This document shows, piece after piece, positions 13,188 through 24,551 of a stretch of 64,000 nucleotides of DNA. The stretch covers positions 19,465-83,464 of the forward strand of contig JAIWNF010000105.1 of assembly GCA_025093555.1 (NCBI GenBank), read 5' to 3'. Under the pieces are notes generated by a model. It did no database searches and was not told the DNA's origin. It saw only the letters and a list, made by a program, of their open reading frames with translations. Source of the stretch: Circinella umbellata. Lineage: Eukaryota > Mucoromycota > Mucoromycetes > Mucorales > Lichtheimiaceae. Position 1 is the first letter of the stretch, and every line of letters starts with the position of its first letter. The translations under genes were made by a program, and so were the position numbers.

Positions 13188-15530
13188 ATGACAGAACTAT
13201 TAATTGGTGGAACAGGACCTTTAGCACGCGTTTGGCTTGCTTCTCATTGGGAACGAAAAATATCTAAATCACAATTCTTACAAACCAATCTAGAAAAAAC
13301 AATCGGTAATAATAATAATATTTGATTCAGGAGCACAGGACATGTTTTATTTATTTCATTTATGTTTTAAAAAATAGATGCCATAACAACCAACGATCAT
13401 GAACCTTTAACATTACGAATGTCAGGACAATTATTATTAGGTGTTGTTCGTATTTATTCACGTAAAACACGTTATTTACTTGAAGATTGTAATGAAGCAC
13501 TCGGAAAGATCAAACTGGTAAAAAAAAAGAAAAAAAAAAAGATTTAATTCAAAAAGAACTACCCCATCCTAATAATAATAACTCAAACTTGGGAAAAAAG
13601 AATAACATCCGTATTCTACATTTACATACTTATAAAATATTATTGTTATTACTTTTAGTCATTCAAAAAGGGCAATGTCAATATGCCTGATATTCAACAC
13701 ACTGTCGCTAGTATTAAAAGTATCACTTTACCAGAAAAATTGACCGAATTTGATATTCTTTTACCAAACGAATCTTTATTTGATTTGTAAGTATTATTTT
13801 TTTCTTTAACTAAACAACAATTTATTTGCCATCCATGGCAACCATCCACAAGAACAACATACATACTATACATACATGTACGACATGGATAAAAACAGAT
13901 GAAAGAGAATATATTTATATACTAAATCATCTATCTTTTTTTTTTTTGAATTACGATTTATTTTAGGGAAATAGATGCAATTGATGCTGTATTAGATAGT
14001 TCATCCCAAATTGCATCATCACAAGATATTACATTAAGTGATATTCAAGATATTTCATTCGGTTTCGATTGGGATATCAATGCCGATGGAGCTATGACTG
14101 AACAAGGACGACGACATTTGAATAACGATGATGAAGATCAAAATGGACAAGTGGATCAATTAGATATCGGCAGTGTTGAAATGGGTCGTCGTGATAATGA
14201 AATGCCATTTGATCGTGAACCTTCTTTTACAGAAGATATTAATGGACCTTTAAGTAAAATGAATCTTCAAGAACAACAACCTGATGATTATGTTGATTTT
14301 GATGATTTCGATTTCGGTGATGAAGGAGGTGTCTTTGCTCAAACTAATAATGATGAAGACCTTCAACAAAGAAGACGAGAAGAAGACGAACAGTTTCATC
14401 GTCTAGATGACTCTGAATTTAATGATGCTAGTTCCCTTATGCATTCCGGTAACACATTATTATTATTATTACTAATTGTCATATATGTATATATATATAT
14501 AATCCGTGTCTAACATTTTGTATATATATATATATATTAGGTTTGGTTCCTGATGATGATGATAGTCAAGTCATGATGTTCGATACAGAAAATATGGATA
14601 CAGCTGAACCTACTCAACCTCGTCGTCGTCGTCGTCGTTTGGTGATGGATCGAGTTACTGAAATTCCTCATGAACAATTACGTACCAATATTTCTAATAC
14701 TTCTTCTCTTATTAATCGGGTAAAGAGATATAAAAAAAAACAAAATTCAGCTGTACCTTATAAAATGAAAAATGCTGCTTTGTAATAGCTTGATCTAACG
14801 AATGTGTTTTTTTTTCATATTGCATATCAATATTGATGGTGAATTGATTAGAATGCCAATATATTACAAAATAAGGGTAAAACAAATGCTCGATCTGATT
14901 GGAAACGACCTATTGCTATTTCCAACAATACCAAGATTGGTCAATTATATAGTCGATTAAACACAAAAACAACTATTCAAGACAATGAAATTGATATGGG
15001 TCGTATGCAATCACCTGAATTAATTAATAATGAACAACAAGGAGAAGGAGGATTAACATATCAACAAGCTGATGATTATATGGATTTTGATGATTACGAC
15101 GTAAGTGTGAACATATAAAAGTGTATATTGAGAAAGGACAGGATTGGTTTTTTTTTTTTTGAAAAATATAAGGGATAACTCATAAAAAAAATACTTATTC
15201 ATTTAGTTTGGAGATACTGCACCTGTTGTTCAAAATGAAAACAACGAATTGACAACAGCAGCAAGAACAGACTATGAAAATGATGATAGTATAAATACAC
15301 AAAATACGCAATCAACCATGAGTAAAAGTACACATGAAACTTTGGAAAAAATTCAATCTCGAATAATTGATAATAATACACAATTAACATTTGGTGAATT
15401 AGCACCTACTCATCAATCTAATAAATCTGAAGCAGCACGACACTTTTACGATGTATTGCTCTTGACAACAAAAGATTTAATCAAGGTTCAACAACAAGAA
15501 GCATTTGGTGAAATTCGAATTACAGCTTAA
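13188..15530 (+). CDS. rad21: Rad21/Scc1-type cohesin kleisin subunit
   Basis: Seven exons: 13188-13305, 13378-13517, 13659-13786, 13967-14448, 14541-14719, 14852-15100, 15207-15530, giving 539 aa. All introns have GT..AG and phases agree. The N-terminal kleisin domain is clear ([15 protein letters not shown], then [20 protein letters not shown]). A long acidic middle region contains a basic [16 protein letters not shown] patch. The C-terminal winged helix shows [21 protein letters not shown] followed by [13 protein letters not shown]. Family knowledge: the two ends bind the Smc3 and Smc1 heads and close the cohesin ring in the nucleus; separase cleaves the middle. Spacing and SGQL...EDC motifs favour mitotic Rad21 over Rec8. 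Oddity: the protein starts [13 protein letters not shown], lacking the usual MFY start, so an undetected upstream mini-exon is possible. Confidence 0.9.
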
Positions 15531-15738
15531 TTTTTTTTTCTCTTTTTTTTTTTTTTCTTCTTTTAAATTAGGAAAAATTATATAGTAATTTGGATATTGC
15601 GTTGTGTAAAATTATCTTTTACCACTTTGCACATTATATAAATAAATATTTTTTATTATCATTATTCATATAAGAAAAAAAAATTACTTTATTTATCCAT
15701 CCTATTATATTTTTCAACTATTTGAAAGCTAATTATGC

Positions 15739-16234
15739 TTATACGCCAAAGGCATGCACTAAATTATAAAATATGTAAAAGATATTAAGTTATTTTATCA
15801 AGTTATTTAATTCTCCCTTTCTCCCTCTCTCTCTCTTTTTTTTTTACCTTCTCGGTCTTGTTCCATAAAGTCAACATAATCTTTCTTATCCATTGCCATG
15901 ATTTGGTCATTAGGAAGACTGCATACAATGGCATGAAGTCCTAACGTGATAACATTAGTTACTTCACCTCCAGCTGCTACAATATCACTTTTAGCTTGTT
16001 CAATGGTAGCATCAGTAACAGGTTCTTTTAAGGCCATAATATAATCCGTATAACCAGCTATCATTATATTTGTTTATTTTTCAAATTGCATAAAATAGAG
16101 GTATTATTAAATGAATCTTTTTTTTTTTTCAGAATTGAATGAAAGGGTATTTATTATTATTATTATTATTTACGTTTTGCTGCAGCAGCCATAAGTGCGA
16201 ATAAAGAAATAATAAATGGTGTCAACAAACGCAT
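15739..16234 (-). CDS. secreted proteinase inhibitor I9 (subtilisin propeptide-like) protein
   Basis: Three exons on the minus strand: 16234-16174, 16057-15848, 15758-15739, giving 96 aa. Exon 1 encodes a hydrophobic leader (LLTPFIISLFALMAAAAK) typical of a signal peptide. Exon 2 encodes the inhibitor I9 fold, with YIMALKEPVTDATIEQAKSD, an AAGGEV turn, and a central ITLGLHAIVCSLPNDQI strand-helix. The 20-nt last exon adds VHAFGV, giving an ending DREVHAFGV, the style of subtilisin propeptides whose C-terminus blocks the protease active site. Without this last intron the frame would run on into a poly-purine tail (to 15807), which is less plausible. Family members inhibit or chaperone subtilases; the signal peptide suggests secretory-route action. 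It is convergent with rad21, 208 bp apart. Confidence 0.8.
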
Positions 16235-16984
16235 GGTAAAGTTAATTAATATTTAGTGAATTGAAAGAAAGAAAAAGAAAAAGAGTTAGATAAAATGAAA
16301 AAAAAAAAAAGTGAAACCAAAAAGATGAAGCGTACATTTTTTTTTTTTTTGTCACGAGATTTTTTTGTTTTAGGTATTTTATTGCATTAAAAGAAAATAG
16401 ACTTTACCTTTTTTGGTTACATAAAGGTTAAAAAGATTGTTTATTAATGAGGGTCTACCATATCAACCAAAGAAGAAAATGGATATAATTTCTATATTTT
16501 ATAAAGTTGTTATTTAACACAAATCATATTACTTTCTGTGCATTGTGCAACATAGAATCAAAAGAACAAGAAAGAAGGTATTTATACAGTATTCTACTTG
16601 TTCTACAATTATAAGATAGAACAAGAACTCTGACAATATACTATAGTACCTTCTATAGGATATCTAATTAATTAAGAATAATTCGGTTGCTTATTCATGC
16701 ACCGACATATATAGCGTCCATTGAGAGATTATGATTATAAAGGTCAAAGAATATAAATTTTCTTTGTGTTTCTTATAAAAACAATGAAATTATTGTACGT
16801 AGCATGCATTTAAAATAGTCGTAACATTTTTTGAAACCTTTACGTAATACATATTGATTAAGAAGAAAGGAAGATATTGATTAATCCAATATTTTGGTTT
16901 TCTTCTACTGTTAATACCTTTTGGCTTATCAAAAAGCAGACAGCTTGTTCACGACTATGAGGAAATTGTTAGTGAGCATTTGAC
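16235..16984. other. non-coding region upstream of the I9 inhibitor gene
   Basis: Contains the promoter side of the minus-strand inhibitor gene. The first 130 bp are purine/pyrimidine tracts. No reading frame or RNA gene was recognised in the rest. Confidence 0.4.
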
Positions 16985-17560
16985 TGAGTGATATAGTAAC
17001 TACACTATTTTTGCGTTTAACCAGGGCTCATATAACTCGTATTTCACTAAACAAGTAGTATCTCTTAATTATTTTTAATATACGTACTTGGTATTATATC
17101 AATGAGTTCATAATCGAGTTTATTTTATGTTACATATAGGTGTTACTCTTTTGCTTAGTAGAATCAGTAATACCTGGTTGCTCAAATGTCATCTCAGATA
17201 GCTTAATTCTTAGTTATGTGCACCAATTAAAAATAATCAATTGCTTCTTGTCGCCAAGAGAAAGTCTGTCACTAAATAAAGTGTTGATAAAGTGTTTCTC
17301 TTTCACCCGTTTCATATGTATGCTTTTTTCTTCTTCGTCTTTCTAAGCTTCTTGGTGTACTTGTTCATTATAATCAAACATGTAATTGTGCTGTTGGTAT
17401 AATTTATCTCTATACATTTATTTAACCAAGTCACTGATTATTTGCTCTCGTTTTAATCAATGATATTGTAATATAAAATACATAACTTATAAGTAGTATA
17501 TATGCATCATAAATAGGCTACTGAAAGATTTTAAAGTTTTACCGTAATATTTGAAATACA
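16985..17560. mobile_element. degenerate copy of the 18887-19697 element
   Basis: Blocks run parallel to the element at 18887-19697, such as AGTAGTATCTCTTAATTATT (about 17057, compare about 18949), a CAATTAAAAATA...TTGTCGCCAAGAGAAAG block (about 17225, compare about 19167) and GTACTTGTTCATTA (about 17357, compare about 19317). The termini (GCGTTTAACCAGGG) are too decayed to define ends exactly. Nothing in it is coding. Confidence 0.6.
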
Positions 17561-17789
17561 TGGATGTTCACAACCAAACCTAATTTGATTAAGTTATCAG
17601 ACCAAAAATTGAGATATTTTAAACATACGTATGCCAGATGATAATACCTGTCCTCTACGATACTGTCAAAATTCAACTAATCATGGATAAATCTATGACA
17701 TACTATAGCTATTTACGTATTATACGTATATTTTATAAATATATAGGAAAAACAATATAAAAGGAGATACAATCCACCCACGCTTTTTT

Positions 17790-18070
17790 CAAATCTCTTC
17801 GTTATGCACCCTTTGGTTTTTTGGAAAGTTTTAAAAATACTTTATGGAAAAGCAACTTGCAACTTCCATCGAGGCTTTTTTTTGGAGGGAGTTGCGCTTA
17901 TCTGGAGTAAACTATATTATACTTTGATAATTGTGTATAGCATTCTTATAAAGCATTATCCAATAAAGAAATACGAAAATGTCAGCAAAGAATAATTGAT
18001 GAGATGCTGTATATAAAATATTTATATGGACTCTCGCTTGTTGCGACGCTTCATCAGGAAATATGAAATC
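17790..18070. repeat. 280-bp dispersed repeat, copy A
   Basis: Matches 36765-37040 in the same orientation. Shared blocks include AAGCAACTTGCAACTTCCATC (compare GCAACTTGCAATTTGCATC), GAGTTGCGCTTATC (compare GAGTTGCGCTAATC) and a shared tail around CTTGTTGC. Identity is roughly 70 percent by eye. The type is unknown; it could be a short interspersed or miniature element. Confidence 0.6.
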
Positions 18071-18886
18071 AGGTGAGCAAATAACCGGAGGGTTGCATGT
18101 AAAAAATGGTATATGTGCGTATAATGTTGAGAATGTTACAGTAATTTCCCTACTTTTTTCTTTCTTTTTCTCTGTTGCTTGGTTTTCATACGTAGTACCA
18201 TTTCACACTTCTGTTATCTCCCAGTATTTCCTACGAGGCCCGTTCTATCTATGTATTTATTAAGAATGGCAAGGAAATTATATTTTTTATACTTGGTTGC
18301 TGCGTATTCTTCAACACGAGCCTGCAAATCATTTAAATATTATTTTATATACGTACGTACGTAGATGATGTATCTACATAAAAGCAATCTTTGGAACAAT
18401 TATTTTGCAAGTTTTACTCTTGTATTTATATATAATTTGTGTTTTTTTTTATTGAGACTTCCCAAATTTCAACAAAAAAACAATGGAACAGCACAAATCA
18501 GAAGCTATAATCAAAATCAAGAACCTTGGTAACCATAGATCATCCACTTTTATAAGTTACACACTGCTTACATATCCCTTACTTTCTCCATAAATTGCCG
18601 TTATTTGGTAAAATATCATATTTTGATAATGAACTTGGAAGTCACAAATCTCGATCGAAAATTAAAAGCTACTTTATAAGATATCTTCAGATTGGTTAAA
18701 TTAACATATTGTATTACGACTCAAATAGTTGATAATTTCGTTTCTGATAATTTTTTGCGAGTTCGTATTTTAACTTATATTTTAACAGCTTACCTCAGTA
18801 TATATGCACCTTTTATTATCTCGATCAATAACGTAAACGTAAGATAAATACAGTAGTATCTTTTTTTTTTAACTTTTCATTGTATA
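18071..18886. other. AT-rich non-coding stretch
   Basis: No supported gene. Open frames at 18063-18263 and 18179-18364 are overlapping, hydrophobic translations of T-rich DNA without motifs. Confidence 0.45.
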
Positions 18887-19697
18887 CGGTGAGTATTCGC
18901 TAAACCGGTACTCGTTAAAACCGGTATTTCGGTAAGCCGGTAGTATCTCTCAATTATTTTTTTATATATATTTAGTAAAATACCGGTAATTCGCTACACC
19001 AGTATCCGGTGAACTTTCCTAAATATTTACCGGGTTTATAATAGTATTATTTTATCTTATATAATTCAATATTAGTCTTTTTAATGGTAAAATCAGTAAT
19101 ACAGTCTTCCTTTAATCTTATCCCAGCTCTTCCCTTTGTTTTCAGCTGGCTACTTTGTTTTCATAGCAATTAAAAATACACAAATAATTCTTGTCGTCAA
19201 GAGAAAGCTTCCCAACATCTTGTTGATAACAGTGTCTCTTTTTCGCCAACTTCACACAGATGTTTTTTTCTTCTTCCTCATCTGCCTACTTACGTACTTC
19301 TTTTCACTTTTGTCACGTACTTGTTCATTACCATTGAATACTGTATGTAATTATGTTGTTGATACAATTCGCTTTTACTCATTTATTCGACTGCTAACCA
19401 AGGTCCATATTAAACACATTTTGTTGTAAATTCATTATTTATCCAGTGTCTGATTAATTATTACTATTTGATGTATACACCAGTGTCATTTTTATCACTA
19501 AAAGATTAGCTCAAGTAAGTAGCATAGCTACATTAAGCAGCTAGCTACATTATATAAACTATTATTTTTTTTATCTTACGTATCAAGTATATTCTACATA
19601 TTAGTACCAGTTGCATTTCAATTCGCTAAACCGGTAATTCGCTAAACCGGTACAAACCCTCACATATATCGAGTACCGGTTTAGCGAATACCCACTG
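18887..19697. mobile_element. miniature element with CGCTAAACCGG inverted termini
   Basis: An 811-bp element bounded by TA on both sides. The left end reads CGGTGAGTATTCGCTAAACC and the reverse complement of the right end reads CAGTGGGTATTCGCTAAACC; both continue with GGTACTCG. Extra TTCGCTAAACCGGTA motifs occur inside each end (about 18900 and 19620-19650). TA target site and a CAGTGG...CGCTAAACCGG terminus place it with pogo-like Tc1/mariner elements. No transposase is encoded. Confidence 0.8.
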
Positions 19698-19783
19698 TAT
19701 ATATATATATATATTATTTATTTGAAATCATTTCTTATATTCTGATACTAACACGAATCTCATTTAATCTCATTTACAGAGTA

Positions 19784-20291
19784 TTATATTGGTCCACTGG
19801 CTGATACAGAGCATGCTCCAGCACAACTCCAACTTGGACAACATTCTTCATCGTTGGTACATCTTATATAATTAAAATCTTGACTTCTTCCTCTTGTTGT
19901 ATAACACCATTCTTCCAGTTCTATAACACCAGGAGCATCCCCAACGCCTAGACATTCCGACCAACAAAACCCTTCATAACACCCGTGTCTACCACATTGT
20001 TGAACAGCCGAGGTTCCACATTCTGGGCAATCTTTTGTAATACGTAAAAAAGTATTTTTTTTAAAAAAAAAATGAAAAGTAGCAATATTTTTATAATTGA
20101 GTAACCATTATATTAACCTTCAAAATCGTATTTATATTTCGAATAAAAATAATATGGATAATAAAGTATAATTATTAAATATGGGACTCACCACCAGAAT
20201 CTTGACGTTTAGCATTTGTTTGAGCGATACTAGAATATGCTATGGAAAGGACCAGAAAGCATGCAAATAACATAATAGTATAATATTTCAT
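19784..20291 (-). CDS. small secreted cysteine-rich protein
   Basis: Two exons on the minus strand: 20291-20192 and 20031-19784, giving 115 aa; intron GTGAGT..AAAG. ATG at 20291 is preferred over an in-frame upstream start because it places the leader MKYYTIMLFACFLVLSIAY at the extreme N-terminus, as in a signal peptide. The mature part has twelve cysteines: DCPECGTSAVQQCG, GCYEGFCWSEC, EEWCYTT, IRCTNDEECCPSWSC and GACSV. Six disulfides would suit an extracellular peptide. The FCWSEC...EWCYTT arrangement reminds me of arthropod and fungal secreted cysteine-rich peptides, but I cannot name a family. Role (antimicrobial, effector-like or adhesion) is unknown. Confidence 0.75.
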
Positions 20292-23200
20292 GGATAATTT
20301 TATTACTAGAGAAGAAAAGATGGACGTAGTTGATTTGATAATACAAAAATTTAACTTCATATGGCTCTCAAATTGATTTTTTTTCCTCGCCTGTATTTAT
20401 ATGTAAGTCTACTAATTTAGTAGTATAAATAACTAGCATGTACGATATGATCTTAAGTGTATTATGCTAATGGAATATCCTTTTATTTCTTTAAGGTTAA
20501 TGCAAGTCGCCCCTTTTTTTATTCTACACATCGTAATGTGTTGACATCACTACGTATGAAGCAACAATTTAGATCCGCGCAACATTATGCCCTCCATGAT
20601 TCATTGTTCTGTATGCTTCATAGGTATCTTTCTTGGTTTTTATTTGGAGTCCTCTATAATTGAGTGTCTGTGAAGACATATTGATTGAGACGGAGCAAAA
20701 AAGAAACTAGAAAATAAAAAAAAAGCTTATTGGGAGATAAGGAAAATGGGCGTAAAGAAGGGGTCTACTACATACTGAAAACTTCTTTATAAAGAATTGG
20801 AAAAGGTAACGAAGTGAGAATTTAGAGGAAAGGAGACATATTGGGAATAAAGAATCAAGTCCAAATAGTAGAGTCAAGTTTAAAAAGAGAACAGAAGACG
20901 AAGAAAACATTTTGTGGAGAAAGAGGTAACAACCTTTTGATGCACTAGCTTTTAACTTTTTACCCCTTCGGGGGTTCCATTAACGCCACATATTGTTTTA
21001 CATATTCTATATAATCGTCACTTAAATCACTACATATGCTTAAAGCAGTAGATTAATTCCGTCTTCCACTAATAAGATAAAACATAGTTGTTTCCCGTCT
21101 CCTTCTGCTAACTTATGATTCTTTTTCTTGACGATTTCTGGACACGTACTCGAGAAAAATATTTAATACAGCTTATTCAGGATGGATATGAAAGCACCAC
21201 CTTAACAACAGAAGAGATGGATTTTTCATGCATGCTGCGATATTTATGAGCACATTATTTCTACTCGCATATATTTTTAGGATTCAGAAGCATTGTCATT
21301 TGATGTTTAACAGTTCCGATCATTTTATGTGAGGTTAGTTTGAAATATCAAACAATAATATTATAAGCTTAACGCATTTTTATTTTGTTTAAAACAAAAT
21401 TAACGAAAGGGATAGATACCGATGGGGTAATTTTTTTTAAAGAAATAGGTATACAACATGTCAAATAAAACGTTTCAACCAAATAATTACAGTTTACTGA
21501 TAATTATAAAAAATAAACTGTGTACTCTAAGTAAAGAAAGAAGATTTTTTTGTAGCTCTCAAAATACGTATGACGGAGGTGTACTATCATATAAAAAGAT
21601 TGGAAACATTATAATAGGGGTTCTCCTATTTTTGGGATACTTCCCTTTTCCCTTTTCTAAGTTGTTCGTAGTTTTTTTTTCAATGAGACACGAGAATCTG
21701 AATCGTTTTTACCTCGAGATTGGGGTCAAGAATATGGTATGATTCTGTAATCATTCATAATCAGCTTCCCCATCATCAACATGATTCATCTTTCACTGAA
21801 ATATTGGTAAACTCTAATTTATTATGCGTCATTGTGGCATTGTGGCCTTACCAATATGCAAAGATAAGTAACCAAGGCGCAAAGTTATACTTTATGATGC
21901 GTTAAAAAGAATGTAATCGCTATTAGTGATTGACTGAGCGGGCCAATGCTTTATACACTCGAGAGATGATTTTGTAATTTATATACGATACATATGATCA
22001 TATTAATGAATATTTAGATGTTATAATGAGCCTCAACAGCAATGCTTCAGCTAATAGAAAACGATAGCATTTTATCAGTTCTAGAAAGATAACATTAATA
22101 TATCATAAATAAAAGATGGGCATTCATATTGAATTGTATGGTATTTGCTAAGCAAAACTTTAATTCTTTAATTTCAAGAAAAGGAAAAGAAGACGATCGA
22201 CTGCTCTCATCTTGTCATACATAATGAAATATGCTTATTAATGAAAATCCATATCCTTCACGGTTAATGATCAAAAACAATGTACCATTCAGCTGTTAGT
22301 CAAAGGATGCAAACGTGTAGAAAAAAACAAGTATCACACGCTCTGCCAAACCAACAGATGCTAGCAACAAAAATCATAATCTTATAGGTATTTATCATGC
22401 ACACTCCTTGTAATCTGCAATTTTTCCCAAATTGTTTTAAATCCCTACTACTTTTCCGTGTCATCATGAAGCATAAAAAACATCCACTACTATTGTTTTT
22501 AGGGTTTTTAAGAACAAATATATTGGATTACTTCTTCTTTTTTATCTTTTAAAAAAAATGTTTTAAGGCTTCAAAGTTGGGCACTTTTGGCTGGAAAAGA
22601 AAGAAAGAGGCTGAGACTTATAATTTTATGAGGGAAAAAATAATAAATGGGGGGGGGGCGCTTATTTTAGACTTATTCATGCCAAACCACAAAAGAGGAA
22701 ATTTCACTTGTAAATATGAGTTGCATTAATTATTCAAAAAAGTGGATATAAAAGTATTGTTTAAAAAAAACGTAAAGATAAGAAGCTAAGCTAAAAGTAT
22801 TTTGATCAATTCGATCCTATTTATACTATTTACTATAATGCTTAATAATATTTAATAACTATAAAAACTATTTGATAACTTTTAATGTTTCTTGATATTA
22901 TTAAAACTATTTAATTTTTTTTTATCATTAGCATCCACCAATGAAATCTAACCTTAGTTTCAGCAATTTATAATATCCATTAATACTACGTATGGAATTA
23001 TGAAATGAAAAGTTTCATTAAAATAATAATAAAAAAGAGAGATAGAGTAAGAGTATGTGTATATTCAAGTTATGAAAAAAGATATTCCAACGTCTATTTT
23101 ACTTTTGCTGGATGAGCCTCATTGTTATCTCTAAAAAAGTCTAGGTTCGTCTACATAAAAATCCTACTCCTCTGTATGGATTACGCAACTGATAATTTTA

Positions 23201-23309
23201 GCTCTTGTCATGTCAGGCCTCAACCTTTGAAGCTAATATTCCGAACAACCTGCGATATTGATGTTGAAGTTTAAGTTTATGCTTATCGCTCTCTACGTAC
23301 TTATGCATG
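20292..23309. other. 3-kb AT-rich region without recognised genes
   Basis: Open frames here (20457-20663, 20707-20910, 21458-21742, 21720-21905) are short and hydrophobic or low-complexity, with no motifs, no flanking splice partners and no agreement between neighbours. A G run lies at about 22650. The part next to 20292 is the upstream side of the cysteine-rich protein gene. Confidence 0.45.
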
Positions 23310-23692
23310 CATTGAACTTCTATATGTAATAAGCATAAAAAAATGTCTATTGTTTATAAACCCATGCAAAATAACGAGAATAAGTTCGACTTGCAAGAAA
23401 GAAGCAGAAGCAGAATATCACCACTGGCTTTTTTTTATGGAAAAGGCGATGCATGAAGATAAATATAAAGTTTAATATTAAACTCTTGTCAAAAATGTTG
23501 AAAAACTAGTATTATTTCCTTCTAAAATAGAAAAGATATTATTTGTACGTACTCTCGATATAACGATATATTTTCTAAAACCGTATCGGATATCGTTATA
23601 TAAAATTAGCGATATTTCCCGCTTAATCTGTCTTGAACCCCAGAACCCTATCGTTATATCGAAATATCGTTATATTGAATATCGTTATAGGT
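23310..23692. mobile_element. truncated copy of the 1238-2021 pogo-like element
   Basis: Aligns in parallel with about 1574-2008: GTCTATTGTTTATAAA, AAGTTCGACTTGCAA, GGAAAAGGCGATGC, and CCGCTTAATCTGTCTTGAAC followed by the CGTTATATCGAAATATCG motif run. It lacks the left half and the last 13 bp of the right terminus, so it is a non-mobile fragment. Confidence 0.8.
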
Positions 23693-24551
23693 ACTTAAGA
23701 GATACGGTAGATACGTATAAAAAAAGATAATAAAGCCTGATTTAGATATTATTATCTGAATAAAAATTAAAGAAATTGTATCAATGATAATATATATGTA
23801 TCCGCGTATATCAACTTTTATTATGTAACGGTTGTATGATTTACCTGTGGTAATAAAAAACATCTTTTCATTGTAGGAATAAAAGTATCCAAAAAGTATA
23901 TAGAAGATATACAAATATGTGGTAATACGAAAGCTGCCTCCAGGTTACATGATTCTTTTTTTACCCCCAAATGCAACAATGTAAGATTCAATCCAGTCAA
24001 GGTCGATTATGTTCACGTCTTTTTATACATATATTTTATTTCATGCTGTAAGATGCAAAATTATTTGTGAAATATAATAATTTTCAGTCCAATCCGATCC
24101 GATCTGTCTGTCAACAATCAAGATATATTGTCACCTTTGAGTTTGCGTGATGAGACAAGCAATATATCAGTTCAATATTACCAGGAAAGTAGTCATTACA
24201 TTTGATCCTTCCTCAACAGATTTAGAGTATTTCAATGTTGACAATGAAATTACAGTGGTTAACGACAAATTCCGCGTATAAGTCCAGTTATTCCAGCATC
24301 TTAAACTTTCCATCCATTTTTGCACGACACTTCCAACCAAGTAGATTATCAGTATATGTGACCGAAACATTCAATATACCAACTTCGAAACGATATATCC
24401 ACATTACAATTTTTCGTGCCAATATCCAAACATTTTACTGATAATCATATTCGATTCATTATTGTCATTTGTGGATTAGCTGTCGAATATGGACCACCAA
24501 GAACATTATTCAATTAAATGATAGGCCACATCCACGGTTTCACGGATGTAA
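23693..24551. other. non-coding spacer
   Basis: AT-rich, no supported coding region. Overlapping opposite-strand frames at 24167-24441 have no recognisable content. Confidence 0.4.

Noticed and set aside
14720..14785. Read-through of Rad21 exon 5 to the stop near 14785
   Set aside because: The donor GTAAAG at 14720 joined to 14852 keeps the frame and gives a continuous kleisin sequence with a complete C-terminal winged helix. The read-through would truncate it.
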